Below are positions 34,445-43,297 of a DNA stretch of 64,000 nucleotides, one piece after another. Below the pieces are notes generated by a model. That model saw only the letters and a program-made list of their open reading frames with translations. It was not told the origin of the DNA and searched no databases. The DNA is from Hymenobacter puniceus (GTDB lineage: Bacteria > Bacteroidota > Bacteroidia > Cytophagales > Hymenobacteraceae). The DNA lies in NCBI RefSeq assembly GCF_014333525.1, contig NZ_JACSCX010000001.1:930001-994000 (forward strand), read 5' to 3'. The first letter of the stretch is position 1. Each line of letters opens with the position of its first letter. A program made the position numbers and the translations under genes.

Positions 34445-37204
34445 ATGTCCCGACTCTCCTACTCTACCGGCTTGCTGCTAAGCCTTGGTTTCCTTGCTGC
34501 CTGCCAGATGGCCAAACCCACTTCCCCAACTACCGCCAGCCAACCAGCCGCCGCACCGCCAGCTCCCGTGTGGCAATCAGCAGCCTACACTGTCTTTCGT
34601 GATTCGCTGGTGCAGGGGCCGCACACGGCGCGGGCCCTGTCCCGCCAGGAGCTGACCTCTGACTACCAAAGCCCCGCCAATGCGTTCCAAAGCCCGCAGG
34701 TGAGCTTCAAATTCAGTGTCAACGGCAAAGACAACGAAATGCCCCCCGGCCAGGACCACCTGTTTCTGGCGCTGCCGGCCGCCGGGGGTGCAACCCTCGA
34801 AACGCCGGTTATCGTGTTCGGGCAGCAGTCGGTGGACAAGCGCCCGGTGCCGGCCAACCAGTACTTGGCGCCCAACACGCCGCTCACCATCCGGCTGGAT
34901 CTGCGGCCGATGCTGGCGGCGTTTCAGAAGCAGGGTTACTACACGCTTCACAACGGGCAGAAACTCTATAAGGCCGATTTCAAGCACGTATTCGTGGCTG
35001 GCAACACTGCGCCGCTCAGCTGGGACTTCGACAACCTCATCAACAAGCCGCCGCTGGAGTTGAAAGACCCCGACGGCAACGGCATCTACGAAACCACGGT
35101 GGTGCTCAACGCCCACTCCGACCAAAAAAGCACCGCTGCCCGCTGGCAGGCTACGCTCGATGTGTCGGCGTTTCCGCAGCTCACTTCTGATTTTCCGCTG
35201 CTCGATGCGCTGTACAATATGGCGCTGGAAGAAGCCAAGCGCGCCGTGGAGCCCGACGGCACGTTCCGCACCGGCCAAGAGTGGGCCGGCGTCTGGACTC
35301 GCGACATCAGCTACAGCATCATTCTGAGCCAGGCGCTGCTGCAGCCGGAAGCAGCCAAAACCAGCCTGATGCGCAAGGTCACGCCCGAAGGCCGCATCAT
35401 CCAGGACACCGGCACCGGCGGCGCCTACCCCGTTTCCACCGACCGGATTATCTGGGCCACGGCCGCCTGGGAAATCTACCTCACCACCGGCGACGAAGGC
35501 TGGCTGCGGCAGGTGTACCCCATCATCAAGCGCACTATTGAAGACGACGAGCAGGTAGCGTATGATGCGCAAACCGGACTCGTGCGCGGCGAATCATCGT
35601 TTCTGGACTGGCGCGAGCAAACCTACCCCAAGTGGATGCAGCCCGTGGACATCTACCAGAGCGAAAACCTGGGCACCAACGCCGCGCACTACCAGGGCAA
35701 TATCGTGCTGGGGCTGATGGCCGAAAAGCTGGGCGAAACCGCCGTGGCCCGTGCCGCGCAAACCCGTGCGGCCCGCATCGGCAAGGGCATCAACGAACAC
35801 CTGTGGCTGGAAGACAAAGGCTACTACGGACAGTTCCGCTACGGCCGCGTGCATCAGCAGGTGTCGCCCAAGTCGGAGGCACTGGGTGAGGCGCTGGCAG
35901 TGCTGTTCGGCGTGGCCGAGGGCAGCCGGCCGCAAACCATCGTGGCCCGCACCCCCGTCATGGACTACGGTGTGCCGTGCATCTACCCCCAGATTTCCGG
36001 CATCCCGCCCTACCACAATAACGCCGTGTGGCCCTTCGTGCAGAGCTATTGGGGACTGGCAGCGGCGAAAGTCGGCAACGAAACCGCCTTTATGGAAAGT
36101 TTGATGGCCGTGGCCCGGCCCGCGGCGCTGTTCCTGACCAACAAGGAAAACTTTGTGGCCAGCAACGGCGACTTCGCCGGCACCCAAATCAACAGCAGCA
36201 ACATGCTCTGGAGCCTTTCGGGCGCACTGGGGCTGGTATACAAGGGATTGTTTGGCATGAACTTCCAAGCCAACCAGCTTACGTTCCAGCCGTTTGTGCC
36301 GCAGGCGCTGGCGGGTACGCGCAAGCTCACCAACTTTCGGTACCGGGGCGCCGTGCTCAACATCGAAATGGTCGGCTTCGGCCAGGGCATCCGCCAGATT
36401 ACGCTGGATGGTAAGCCGCTGCCCGACGCCACCATCCCGGCCACACTTACCGGCCCGCATAACATCCGGATTGAGCTGCCCAACATGTCGTTGGCGGCCT
36501 CATCGCAGAACAAAGTAGCGCACCACGTAGCGCCCCCGACGCCTGCCGTGCGCTATACGACTGGTGCTCTGGTGTGGCCTGCCGTGGAGGGTGCCCGCGC
36601 TTACCAGGTGCTGCGCAACAGCCAGTTTGCGGCCCGTACCACTGAAACCACCTACGCTGTGCCCGTCGGCCAATCATTCAGCGAATACCAGGTGGTGGCC
36701 ATCGACGCGCAGGGCTTCGAGGGGTTCGCCAGTGAGCCGGTGGTGCCGGAGGCCGCCCGCCACACACAGCTTGTGGAAGTGGAAGCGGTGGCCTTGAAAG
36801 TGGAAAGGGTTCACAAGGATCATCTCGGCGAAGGCTACACCGGTAAAGGCTTCGTTATTATCAGCAAAGACCTAAACCGCCGCCTCGCGGTACCAATATC
36901 AGTGTCAGCGGCGGGTATGTACGCCCTCGATTTTCGCTACGCTAACGGCAACGGTCCCATCAACACCAGCAACAAGTGCGCAATCCGCACGCTCCGCCTT
37001 GGGGCGACACAAGTAGGCACGGTAGTACTGCCACAGCGCGGCGTGGACGAGTGGTCCGATTGGGGCTACTCCAACCCAATTGTGGTGCAACTGCCAAAAG
37101 GCCGCACGGTCCTTACTCTTACACTGGAAGCAGCCAATGAGAATATGAACGGCGCCGTGAATGAGGCTATTTTAGATCAACTGCGCATCACCAAGGTAAA
37201 CTGA
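34445..37204 (+). CDS. large secreted (alpha/alpha)6 glycosidase, glycogen debranching/GH63-like, with CBM-like tail
   Basis: The 919-residue protein starts with a lipoprotein signal (LLLSLGFLAACQ), so it is probably an outer-membrane lipoprotein. Residues about 45-240 are beta-rich. The catalytic-looking six-hairpin region (about 250-650) has EWAGVWTRDIS near residue 287, SENLGTNAAHYQGN and PPYHNNAVWPFVQSYW, features of glycogen-debranching/GH63-type enzymes. A fibronectin III-like domain (about 705-775) and a carbohydrate-binding module-like domain (about 790-919) follow. Substrate unknown. The start was placed at the ATG of the signal. Confidence 0.8.
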   Translation: MSRLSYSTGLLLSLGFLAACQMAKPTSPTTASQPAAAPPAPVWQSAAYTVFRDSLVQGPHTARALSRQELTSDYQSPANAFQSPQVSFKFSVNGKDNEMPPGQDHLFLALPAAGGATLETPVIVFGQQSVDKRPVPANQYLAPNTPLTIRLDLRPMLAAFQKQGYYTLHNGQKLYKADFKHVFVAGNTAPLSWDFDNLINKPPLELKDPDGNGIYETTVVLNAHSDQKSTAARWQATLDVSAFPQLTSDFPLLDALYNMALEEAKRAVEPDGTFRTGQEWAGVWTRDISYSIILSQALLQPEAAKTSLMRKVTPEGRIIQDTGTGGAYPVSTDRIIWATAAWEIYLTTGDEGWLRQVYPIIKRTIEDDEQVAYDAQTGLVRGESSFLDWREQTYPKWMQPVDIYQSENLGTNAAHYQGNIVLGLMAEKLGETAVARAAQTRAARIGKGINEHLWLEDKGYYGQFRYGRVHQQVSPKSEALGEALAVLFGVAEGSRPQTIVARTPVMDYGVPCIYPQISGIPPYHNNAVWPFVQSYWGLAAAKVGNETAFMESLMAVARPAALFLTNKENFVASNGDFAGTQINSSNMLWSLSGALGLVYKGLFGMNFQANQLTFQPFVPQALAGTRKLTNFRYRGAVLNIEMVGFGQGIRQITLDGKPLPDATIPATLTGPHNIRIELPNMSLAASSQNKVAHHVAPPTPAVRYTTGALVWPAVEGARAYQVLRNSQFAARTTETTYAVPVGQSFSEYQVVAIDAQGFEGFASEPVVPEAARHTQLVEVEAVALKVERVHKDHLGEGYTGKGFVIISKDLNRRLAVPISVSAAGMYALDFRYANGNGPINTSNKCAIRTLRLGATQVGTVVLPQRGVDEWSDWGYSNPIVVQLPKGRTVLTLTLEAANENMNGAVNEAILDQLRITKVN

Positions 37205-37265
37205 CCACCATTCAATTCTCCTTAAAAAGGATATTTGTCAGAAAATATAAAAACTTTATCATTTA

Positions 37266-37301
37266 GTAGCGAATGATTCGCAACCTGCGTAAATTCGCTA
37301 C
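37266..37301 (+). promoter_or_regulatory. candidate operator with three GCGAAT/ATTCGC half-sites
   Basis: GTAGCGAAT and ATTCGCTAC are perfect inverted arms 18 bases apart, and inside them GCGAAT-G-ATTCGC (37269-37281) is a second palindrome sharing the left arm. The site ends 34 bp before the truncated haemoglobin start. It may bind a regulator, for example one sensing NO or redox; the protein is not known. Confidence 0.45.
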
Positions 37302-37335
37302 GTATTGGTAGCCCACCCCATAATCATTCTGGCTT

Positions 37336-37728
37336 ATGCACCCTTCCTCTGTTACTCGCCACGACATTCAGACTGAAGGCGACATCAAAACGCTTGTGGA
37401 CACGCTCTGCCATAAGGCTACGCAGGACACGCTACTTGGTGCCAGCTTTGGAGCAGCAGCCCGCATCCACTGGCCTCACTACCTCACGTCGCAGTACCGT
37501 TATTGGAGCAGCACACTGTTAGGCCAGGGCACGATTGAAGGCGAGCCCCTGCCCGAGCAAGTGGCCCTGCCGCGTAGCGGTGCCCACGTCGAGCATTGGC
37601 TGAATCTGTTTTCTTCGACGGTGGAAGAGCACTTCACCGGCTCCCGCGCCGAACAAGCCAAGCAAGTAGCGCAACAAATGGCCACGCGCCTTAGCGCCAC
37701 CCGCACCCGCGAGCTGCCGGTCGACTAA
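37336..37728 (+). CDS. group III truncated haemoglobin-like protein
   Basis: The 130-residue protein matches the group III 2/2 haemoglobin pattern: YRYWSSTLLGQGTIEGEPLP, then GAHVEHWLNLFSSTVEEHFTG with His84 as the probable proximal haem ligand, and RAEQAKQVAQQMATRL. Such proteins bind O2, NO or sulfide and are thought to act in redox or nitrosative stress. A typical His in the PLPEQ loop is replaced by Gln. It has an operator-like palindrome just upstream and a bidirectional terminator downstream, so it forms its own transcription unit. Confidence 0.85.
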   Translation: MHPSSVTRHDIQTEGDIKTLVDTLCHKATQDTLLGASFGAAARIHWPHYLTSQYRYWSSTLLGQGTIEGEPLPEQVALPRSGAHVEHWLNLFSSTVEEHFTGSRAEQAKQVAQQMATRLSATRTRELPVD

Positions 37729-37753
37729 TTTTTTATTACCGTTCCCCCTCTTT

Positions 37754-37791
37754 AAAAAGGCCCCTCGGATTCTGATTCGAGGGGCCTTTTT
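37754..37791. terminator. bidirectional terminator
   Basis: AAAAAGGCCCCTCG and CGAGGGGCCTTTTT form a 14-bp perfect stem around a 10-base loop. It separates the haemoglobin gene and the convergent small membrane protein gene. Confidence 0.93.
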
Positions 37792-37815
37792 CTTGCTGAC
37801 GCAAGTAGCAGCTTG

Positions 37816-38277
37816 CTACTTGAGTCTCTTCTGCAAGAAGTGAGCTTGCATATATTCTACCAGCTTATCGAAACCCCTATATTCCAAACTTTGCAGGTAT
37901 ACACGGTCACCGTACTTAAAGTCAAAGTGTAGGCCTCGTCCCATACTCCCTTCCCCTGGAATAGTAACTACCCACCACCCGAGCAAAGTATTCATCGACT
38001 GTCGGCTCAGGACTTTTGCTGGCAGTTGCTCCAACAGAAATTCCTGGCTAGTGACCGTAACTCTATATCGTTTGAGGGCAGACACATAGTACCATGGCGG
38101 CACTACGCCAACGAGCAGCACAAGCAGTATCCAACCCCAGGTTTGGCTGTTTTTCTGCCCAGCCTCTGCATTAACCAAAATAAAGAAACAGATGATCAGG
38201 CTTACCGCCATACATAGGTAGCAACTCAGCTTAGTAATCGTATTGTCGGACTCAAGCTGAATAGACTGTTGCTTCAT
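37816..38277 (-). CDS. small two-TM membrane protein, function unknown
   Basis: The 153-residue protein has two hydrophobic segments (about 19-37 and 48-66, in SCYLCMAVSLIICFFILVN and WGWILLVLLVGVVPPWYYV). A cytoplasmic-looking C-terminal region has a strand-rich pattern (YRVTVTSQEFLLEQLP, HFDFKYGDRVYLQSLEYRGF) that resembles bacterial PH-like domains. The ATG at 38277 is preferred to an in-frame TTG 9 bp earlier. Codon use is slightly more AT-rich than the neighbours. No family assigned. Confidence 0.65.
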   Translation of the reverse strand: MKQQSIQLESDNTITKLSCYLCMAVSLIICFFILVNAEAGQKNSQTWGWILLVLLVGVVPPWYYVSALKRYRVTVTSQEFLLEQLPAKVLSRQSMNTLLGWWVVTIPGEGSMGRGLHFDFKYGDRVYLQSLEYRGFDKLVEYMQAHFLQKRLK

Positions 38278-38287
38278 AGTTGGCAAA

Positions 38288-38325
38288 ATAAAAGCCGTGC
38301 CTCCACATTAGAGGCACGGCTTTCA
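38288..38325 (-). terminator. terminator of the sucA-sucB operon
   Basis: On the minus strand, GCCGTGCCTC and GAGGCACGGC form the stem with flanking AAA/TTT runs, around a 7-base loop. It lies 20 bp past the sucB stop codon. Confidence 0.88.
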
Positions 38326-38344
38326 AAAGTATTATTCCTGACGA

Positions 38345-40042
38345 TTACACGCCCAGCAGCAGGCGGGTCGGGTCTTCGAGCAGCTCCTTCACGCGCACCA
38401 GGAACGACACCGACTCGCGGCCGTCAATGATGCGGTGGTCGTAGCTCAGGGCGAGGTACATCATGGGGCGAATCACCACCTGGCCGTTTTCGGCAATCGG
38501 ACGCTGCACGATGTTGTGCATGCCGAGGATAGCCGACTGCGGGGCGTTGATAATCGGGGTGCTCATCATGGAGCCGAACACGCCGCCGTTGGTGATGGTG
38601 AACGTGCCGCCGGTCATCTGCTCGATGGTGAGCTTGTTGTCGCGGGCCAGGCCAGCAAGGCGCACGATTTCCTTCTCGATACCATCAAACGACAGCTCCT
38701 CAGCGTTGCGGATCACCGGCACCACGAGGCCTTTGGGGGCCGATACGGCAATGCTGATGTCGCAGAAGTCGTTGTACACGATGTCGGTGCCATCAATCTG
38801 GGCATTCACGGCGGGCCACTCTTTCAGGGCCACGCACACGGCCTTGGTGAAGAACGACATGAAGCCGAGGCCTACCGAGTGCTTCTCCTTGAACTTGTCC
38901 TTGAACTTATTGCGCAGGTCCATGATGGGCTGCATGTTCACCTCGTTGAAGGTGGTGAGCATGGCCGTTTCATTTTTCACCGATACCAGACGGCGGGCGA
39001 CAGTCTTGCGCAGGTTGCTCATCCGCTCACGGCGCACGTTGCGGTTGCCGCTGGCAGCCGGAGCCGTCTGGGGTGCCGCAGCCGGTTTGGCGGCAGCGGG
39101 AGCAGCGGCCGGAGCCGGCGCAGCAGGCTTGGATTGGGCGTTCTGGGCATCTTCTTTCGTGATGCGGCCGTCGCGGCCCGAGCCCTGCACGTCGGCGGGG
39201 CTGATGCCTTTCTCACCGAGGATTTTGCCGGCCGCCGGCGAAGGCGTGCCGGTAGCGTAGCTGGTGGTTGCCGAAGCCGCCGGAGCAGCGGCGGCCGGAG
39301 CAGCCTGGGCAGCAGCCGGAGCAGCGGCGGGAGCAGCGGCGGGAGCAGCGGCGAGAGCAGAAGCCGGAGCAGAAGCCGGAGCAGCAGCACCGCTGCCGCC
39401 TTCGATGCGGGCAATGGTAGCACCGATGCCGATGGTTTCGCCTTCCTTGGCGGCGTGGCGCAGGATGCCGGTGCCTTCGGCGGGCAGCTCAAACGTGGCC
39501 TTGTCCGATTCCAGCTCGGCAATGATTTCGTCGCGCTGTACCTGGGCGCCGTCTTCCTTCAGCCACTTGGCCACCGTCACTTCCGTGATGGATTCGCCCA
39601 CGGCCGGAATCGTCATTTCCACGGTAGCACCGCCGCCGTTGCTAGCGGGGGCAGCAGCCGGAGCGGCGGCACCGCCTTCGGGCTGGCCGCCGTAGCCGGC
39701 CTGGTCGCTGGCTTTGGGGTTTTCCTCGCCCTTACTCACGGGGTCAGCAGCAGGAGCAGCCGGGGCGCTGGCGGTCGGAGCAGCAGCGGCTGGCGCAGCA
39801 GCAGCACCGTCGCCGTCAATTTCAGCAATGGTGGTGCCGATGCCGATGGTTTCGCCCTCGGCAACGCGGATTTTCAGCACGCCGTCGGCCTCGGCGGGCA
39901 GCTCGAACGTGGCTTTGTCGGATTCCAGCTCGGCCAGAATCTCGTCGCGCTTCACGGTGTCACCGTCGGCTTTCAGCCACTTGGCAATGGTTACTTCGGT
40001 GATAGACTCGCCGACGGCGGGGATTTTAATTTCCAGACCCAT
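38345..40042 (-). CDS. sucB: 2-oxoglutarate dehydrogenase E2, dihydrolipoyllysine succinyltransferase
   Basis: The 565-residue protein has two lipoyl domains: residues 1-77 with lipoyl Lys43 in ESDKATFE and a second about 140 residues later with the same motif. A long Ala/Pro-rich linker joins them to a peripheral-subunit-binding domain (about 265-305) and the C-terminal acyltransferase domain, where [11 protein letters not shown] provides the catalytic His and Asp. Two lipoyl domains are not universal in E2o but are common in Bacteroidota. It is the second gene after sucA, with a family C repeat in the gap. Transfers succinyl to CoA in the TCA cycle. Confidence 0.95.
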   Translation of the reverse strand: MGLEIKIPAVGESITEVTIAKWLKADGDTVKRDEILAELESDKATFELPAEADGVLKIRVAEGETIGIGTTIAEIDGDGAAAAPAAAAPTASAPAAPAADPVSKGEENPKASDQAGYGGQPEGGAAAPAAAPASNGGGATVEMTIPAVGESITEVTVAKWLKEDGAQVQRDEIIAELESDKATFELPAEGTGILRHAAKEGETIGIGATIARIEGGSGAAAPASAPASALAAAPAAAPAAAPAAAQAAPAAAAPAASATTSYATGTPSPAAGKILGEKGISPADVQGSGRDGRITKEDAQNAQSKPAAPAPAAAPAAAKPAAAPQTAPAASGNRNVRRERMSNLRKTVARRLVSVKNETAMLTTFNEVNMQPIMDLRNKFKDKFKEKHSVGLGFMSFFTKAVCVALKEWPAVNAQIDGTDIVYNDFCDISIAVSAPKGLVVPVIRNAEELSFDGIEKEIVRLAGLARDNKLTIEQMTGGTFTITNGGVFGSMMSTPIINAPQSAILGMHNIVQRPIAENGQVVIRPMMYLALSYDHRIIDGRESVSFLVRVKELLEDPTRLLLGV

Positions 40043-40072
40043 AAGTGGGAGTTTTGAAGGGTTTCGGTGGGT

Positions 40073-40154
40073 GTAGCGCGAATTTTGCAGTTCGCGGCTC
40101 CTGAACTATCGGTGAAAGAACGTCGAGATACGCGAACTACAAAGTTCGCGCTAC
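40073..40154. repeat. family C palindrome inside the sucA-sucB operon
   Basis: Arms GTAGCGCGAATTTTGCAG and its near-inverse (CTACAAAGTTCGCGCTAC) enclose a 35-base spacer. It lies between the sucA stop and sucB start in an otherwise 114-bp gap, so it is transcribed with the operon. The second copy in the window is at 43201-43290. Confidence 0.9.
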
Positions 40155-40156
40155 GG

Positions 40157-43006
40157 CTAGTCCTGCTTCTTGGCTACTTCGGCGGTGGCTTTGATGTTGT
40201 CGTCGGCCACGGCTTCCTTGGGCTTGTCGAAGGCGCGGGCCACGAGGTCCTTCTGCTCCTTCACGTGCACCTTGTTGTAGCCGGTAGCCGGCGAGGCCGA
40301 AGGCTTGCGCGAAATCACGTCTTCCAGCTCGCGGCGCATGAAGCGCAGCAGGTAGTTCCAGTAGCCCATGTTCTCGGGCTCTTCCTGCACCCAGTACAGC
40401 TTGGCTTTGGGGTACTTGGCCAGCTCGGCATCAAGCTGCTTTTTTGGGAAGGGGTGCAGCTGCTCCAAACGCACAATGGCCACGTCGGTGCGGCCCGACT
40501 GCTGCTGCTCGTCCAGCAGGTCGAAGTACACTTTGCCCGAGCACAGCAGCACGCGCTTCACCTTCTTGGCGTCGGCGTACACGTCGCCGAGCACCTCGCG
40601 GAAGTGGCCGGAGGTGAACTCCTCCACCGGCGACACGCACAGTGGGTGGCGCAGCATCGACTTCGGCGACATCACCACCAGCGGCTTGCGGAACTCCCAG
40701 GTCAGCTGGCGGCGCAGCGCGTGGAAGAAGTTGGCCGGCGTGGTCATGTTGGCCACGATGATATTGTTTTCGGCGGCCAGCTGCAGGAACCGCTCGGGGC
40801 GGGCGTTGGAGTGCTCGGGGCCCTGGCCTTCGTAGCCGTGGGGCAGCTGCAGCACCACGCCGTTCATGCGCTGCCACTTGCTTTCCGACGACACGATGAA
40901 CTGGTCAATCATGGTCTGGGCACCATTGGCGAAGTCGCCGAACTGGGCTTCCCAGATCACCAGGGCCGTGGGGTTGGCCATGGCGTAGCCGAATTCAAAG
41001 CCCAGCACCGCGTACTCGCTCAGCAGCGAGTTGTAGATGCTCAGCTTCTCCTGGCCTTCGCCAATGTAGTTGAGCGAGTTGTACGGGGCCGAGGTTTCGG
41101 CGTCGTGCAACACGGCGTGGCGGTGCGAGAACGTGCCGCGCTGCACGTCCTGGCCGCTTACGCGCACAATGTGCTTCTCGTCGAGCAGGGAGCCGTAGGC
41201 CAGCAGCTCGCCGGCAGCCCAGTTCAGCACCCGCGTCTCGAAGAACATCTTCTTGCGCTCCTCCATCAGCTTTTCAATCTGCTTCAGGGGGCGGAAGCCT
41301 TCGGGCAGCGTGGTCAGGGCCTTGCCTACTTTGGCCACCACTTCCTCGCTGATACCGGTTTCCGGTGACTTCTCGAAGTCCTCGGGCTTGCTGCGGCGCA
41401 GGCTGCGCCACTCGTTTTCGAGGGCCTGGTAGTTGTAGGGCAGCGGCTTCTGCTTCACCATGTCCAGGCGGGCCTGCAGGGTGTCGCGGAACTCCTTGTC
41501 CATCTGCTGGGCCAGCTGCGCGTCCACGTCGCCGCGCTGCACCAGCATGGCGTTGTACACCTCGCGGGGGTTCTGGTGCTTGCTGATGAGGTTGTAGAGC
41601 GTGGGCTGGGTGAACTTGGGCTCGTCCGACTCGTTGTGGCCGTGGCGGCGGTAGCACACCATATCAATGAAGATATCGGCGTGGAACTGCTGGCGGTACT
41701 CGGTGGCGAGGCGCACGGCAAACACCACGGCCTCGGGGTCGTCGCCGTTCACGTGCAACACCGGCGCGTCGATGATCTTGGCGAGGTCGGTGCTGTAAAT
41801 CGAAGATCGGGCGTCCTCGAAATCAGTAGTAAAACCCACTTGGTTATTAATCACGAAGTGCAGCGTGCCGCCGGTGCGGTAGCCTTCCAGCAACGACATC
41901 TGGGTCAGCTCGTAGCCGATACCCTGGCCAGCCAGCGCCGCGTCGCCGTGAATCAGAATGGGCAGAATCTGGTGGTAGTCGCCGCCGTACTGGTGCTCGA
42001 TTTTGGCACGCACAAAGCCTTCCACCACCGGGTTTACCGCCTCCAGGTGGGAGGGGTTGGGCGCCAGCTTCAGGTTGACTTTCTGGCCGCCTTCAGTTTC
42101 CACCTCCGACGAATAGCCCATGTGGTACTTCACGTCGCCGTCGCCCATGGTCAGATCCGGCACGGCCGTTCCCTCGAATTCCGAGAAGATCTGCTCGTAG
42201 GTTTTGCCCATGATGTTGGCCAGTACGTTCAGGCGGCCGCGGTGAGCCATGCCAATCATCACCTCCTGTACGCCCAGTTCCGAAGCCTTATTAATAATAG
42301 CGTCGAGGGCTGGGATGGTGGTTTCACCGCCTTCCAGCGAGAACCGCTTCTGGCCCAGAAACTTCGTGTGCAGGAAGTTCTCGAATACCACCGCCTCGTT
42401 CAGCTTCTTGAGGATGCGCTTTTTATACTCCACGCCGGGGTTGAAGCTCAGCGAGTCCTTCTCCACTTTCTCGCGGAACCAGTCGAGCACCTGCGGGTCG
42501 CGGATGTACATGTACTCGAAGCCGATGGTGCGGGTGTACACCTTCTGCAGGGCGGCCACAATCTCGCGCAGCGTGGCTTCCGAGCCCAGGCCCAGCACTT
42601 CGCCATTCTTGAATTTGGTGTCGAGGTCGGCGTCGCTCAGGCCGAAATCGGCAATGTTGAGGCGGGCCTTCCGGTCCTTCCGCTCACGCACCGGGTTGGT
42701 TTTAGCCACCAGGTGGCCGCGGCTGCGGTAGGCGTGAATGAGGTTGCGCACCTGCGTTTCCTTGTCGGCCGCTACCGTGTCCACGGCCCGGACGGCGCCG
42801 GCCTGGTTGGTGCTGGCCGAGGTGGTCAGTACGCCTTCGCCATCGGCCTGCGGCATCCCGTCCTCGGGGTACTGCTGGGCGAAGTCGAAGCCTTCAAAGA
42901 ATTTCTGCCAGCTCGCATCCACCGACTGCGGGTCGGCCTTGTAAGACTGGTACAGGTTGTCGAGGTAGTCGCCGTGGGCGTTGGCGATATAAGAGTTGGC
43001 GTCCAT
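40157..43006 (-). CDS. sucA: 2-oxoglutarate dehydrogenase E1 (thiamine diphosphate-dependent)
   Basis: The 949-residue enzyme decarboxylates 2-oxoglutarate and passes succinyl to lipoylated E2. The N-terminal binding segment is MDANSYIANAHGDYLDNLYQSYKADP. The ThDP region includes MAHRGRLNVL, HGDAALAGQG and VGFTTDFEDARSS, and the C-terminal transketolase-like half has HGYEGQGPEHSNARPERFLQL. Length and features are typical of bacterial E1o. It is the first gene of a two-gene unit with sucB. The promoter should lie in 43007-43160. A palindrome flanks the gene on both sides. Confidence 0.97.
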   Translation of the reverse strand: MDANSYIANAHGDYLDNLYQSYKADPQSVDASWQKFFEGFDFAQQYPEDGMPQADGEGVLTTSASTNQAGAVRAVDTVAADKETQVRNLIHAYRSRGHLVAKTNPVRERKDRKARLNIADFGLSDADLDTKFKNGEVLGLGSEATLREIVAALQKVYTRTIGFEYMYIRDPQVLDWFREKVEKDSLSFNPGVEYKKRILKKLNEAVVFENFLHTKFLGQKRFSLEGGETTIPALDAIINKASELGVQEVMIGMAHRGRLNVLANIMGKTYEQIFSEFEGTAVPDLTMGDGDVKYHMGYSSEVETEGGQKVNLKLAPNPSHLEAVNPVVEGFVRAKIEHQYGGDYHQILPILIHGDAALAGQGIGYELTQMSLLEGYRTGGTLHFVINNQVGFTTDFEDARSSIYSTDLAKIIDAPVLHVNGDDPEAVVFAVRLATEYRQQFHADIFIDMVCYRRHGHNESDEPKFTQPTLYNLISKHQNPREVYNAMLVQRGDVDAQLAQQMDKEFRDTLQARLDMVKQKPLPYNYQALENEWRSLRRSKPEDFEKSPETGISEEVVAKVGKALTTLPEGFRPLKQIEKLMEERKKMFFETRVLNWAAGELLAYGSLLDEKHIVRVSGQDVQRGTFSHRHAVLHDAETSAPYNSLNYIGEGQEKLSIYNSLLSEYAVLGFEFGYAMANPTALVIWEAQFGDFANGAQTMIDQFIVSSESKWQRMNGVVLQLPHGYEGQGPEHSNARPERFLQLAAENNIIVANMTTPANFFHALRRQLTWEFRKPLVVMSPKSMLRHPLCVSPVEEFTSGHFREVLGDVYADAKKVKRVLLCSGKVYFDLLDEQQQSGRTDVAIVRLEQLHPFPKKQLDAELAKYPKAKLYWVQEEPENMGYWNYLLRFMRRELEDVISRKPSASPATGYNKVHVKEQKDLVARAFDKPKEAVADDNIKATAEVAKKQD

Positions 43007-43162
43007 GCGGTGGGAGCTGGTGGTGTCAGGGGGTAAAGGTAAACAGGCTGATCAGGAAGTAAAAACTGATATGCGCATGTACAAATAAACCTGTTAATCA
43101 ATCACATAATTTCACCTGAGTTTCTTGCACAGGTACCGATGTCCAATCTATCAAATAAATAC

Positions 43163-43195
43163 AAAAGCCGCTCCCGTCACGCAGGAACGGCTTTC
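43163..43195 (-). terminator. terminator of the MRJP-family gene
   Basis: Read on the minus strand, GAAAGCCGTTCC and GG-AGCGGCTTTT pair imperfectly around a loop of 9, then a T-containing run follows. It lies about 100 bp past the MRJP-family stop, beyond the family C repeat. Confidence 0.65.
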
Positions 43196-43200
43196 AGTGA

Positions 43201-43290
43201 AGCAGTAGCGCGAACTTTGCAGTTCGCGCCCCCGAACGACTACCGTTGCTACGGCGCGGGGACGCGAACTACAAAGTTCGCGCTACTGCT
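43201..43290. repeat. family C palindrome between MRJP-family gene and sucA
   Basis: Arms at 43201-43228 and 43263-43290 are 28 bp with one mismatch (outer AGCAGTAGCGCGAACTTTG). It lies just past the stop of the MRJP-family gene. Together with the copy at 40073-40154 it brackets sucA. Confidence 0.92.
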
Positions 43291-43297
43291 TGCGGTG

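Noticed and set aside
38435..40057. 540-codon plus ORF opposite sucB
   Set aside because: A shadow frame caused by the Ala/Pro-rich GC composition of sucB; no family sense and sucB is certain.
40067..41368. 433-codon plus ORF running from a palindrome into sucA antisense
   Set aside because: Shadow of sucA plus repeat sequence.
41576..43036. 486-codon plus ORF opposite sucA
   Set aside because: A shadow of sucA, with His/Val-rich nonsense sequence.
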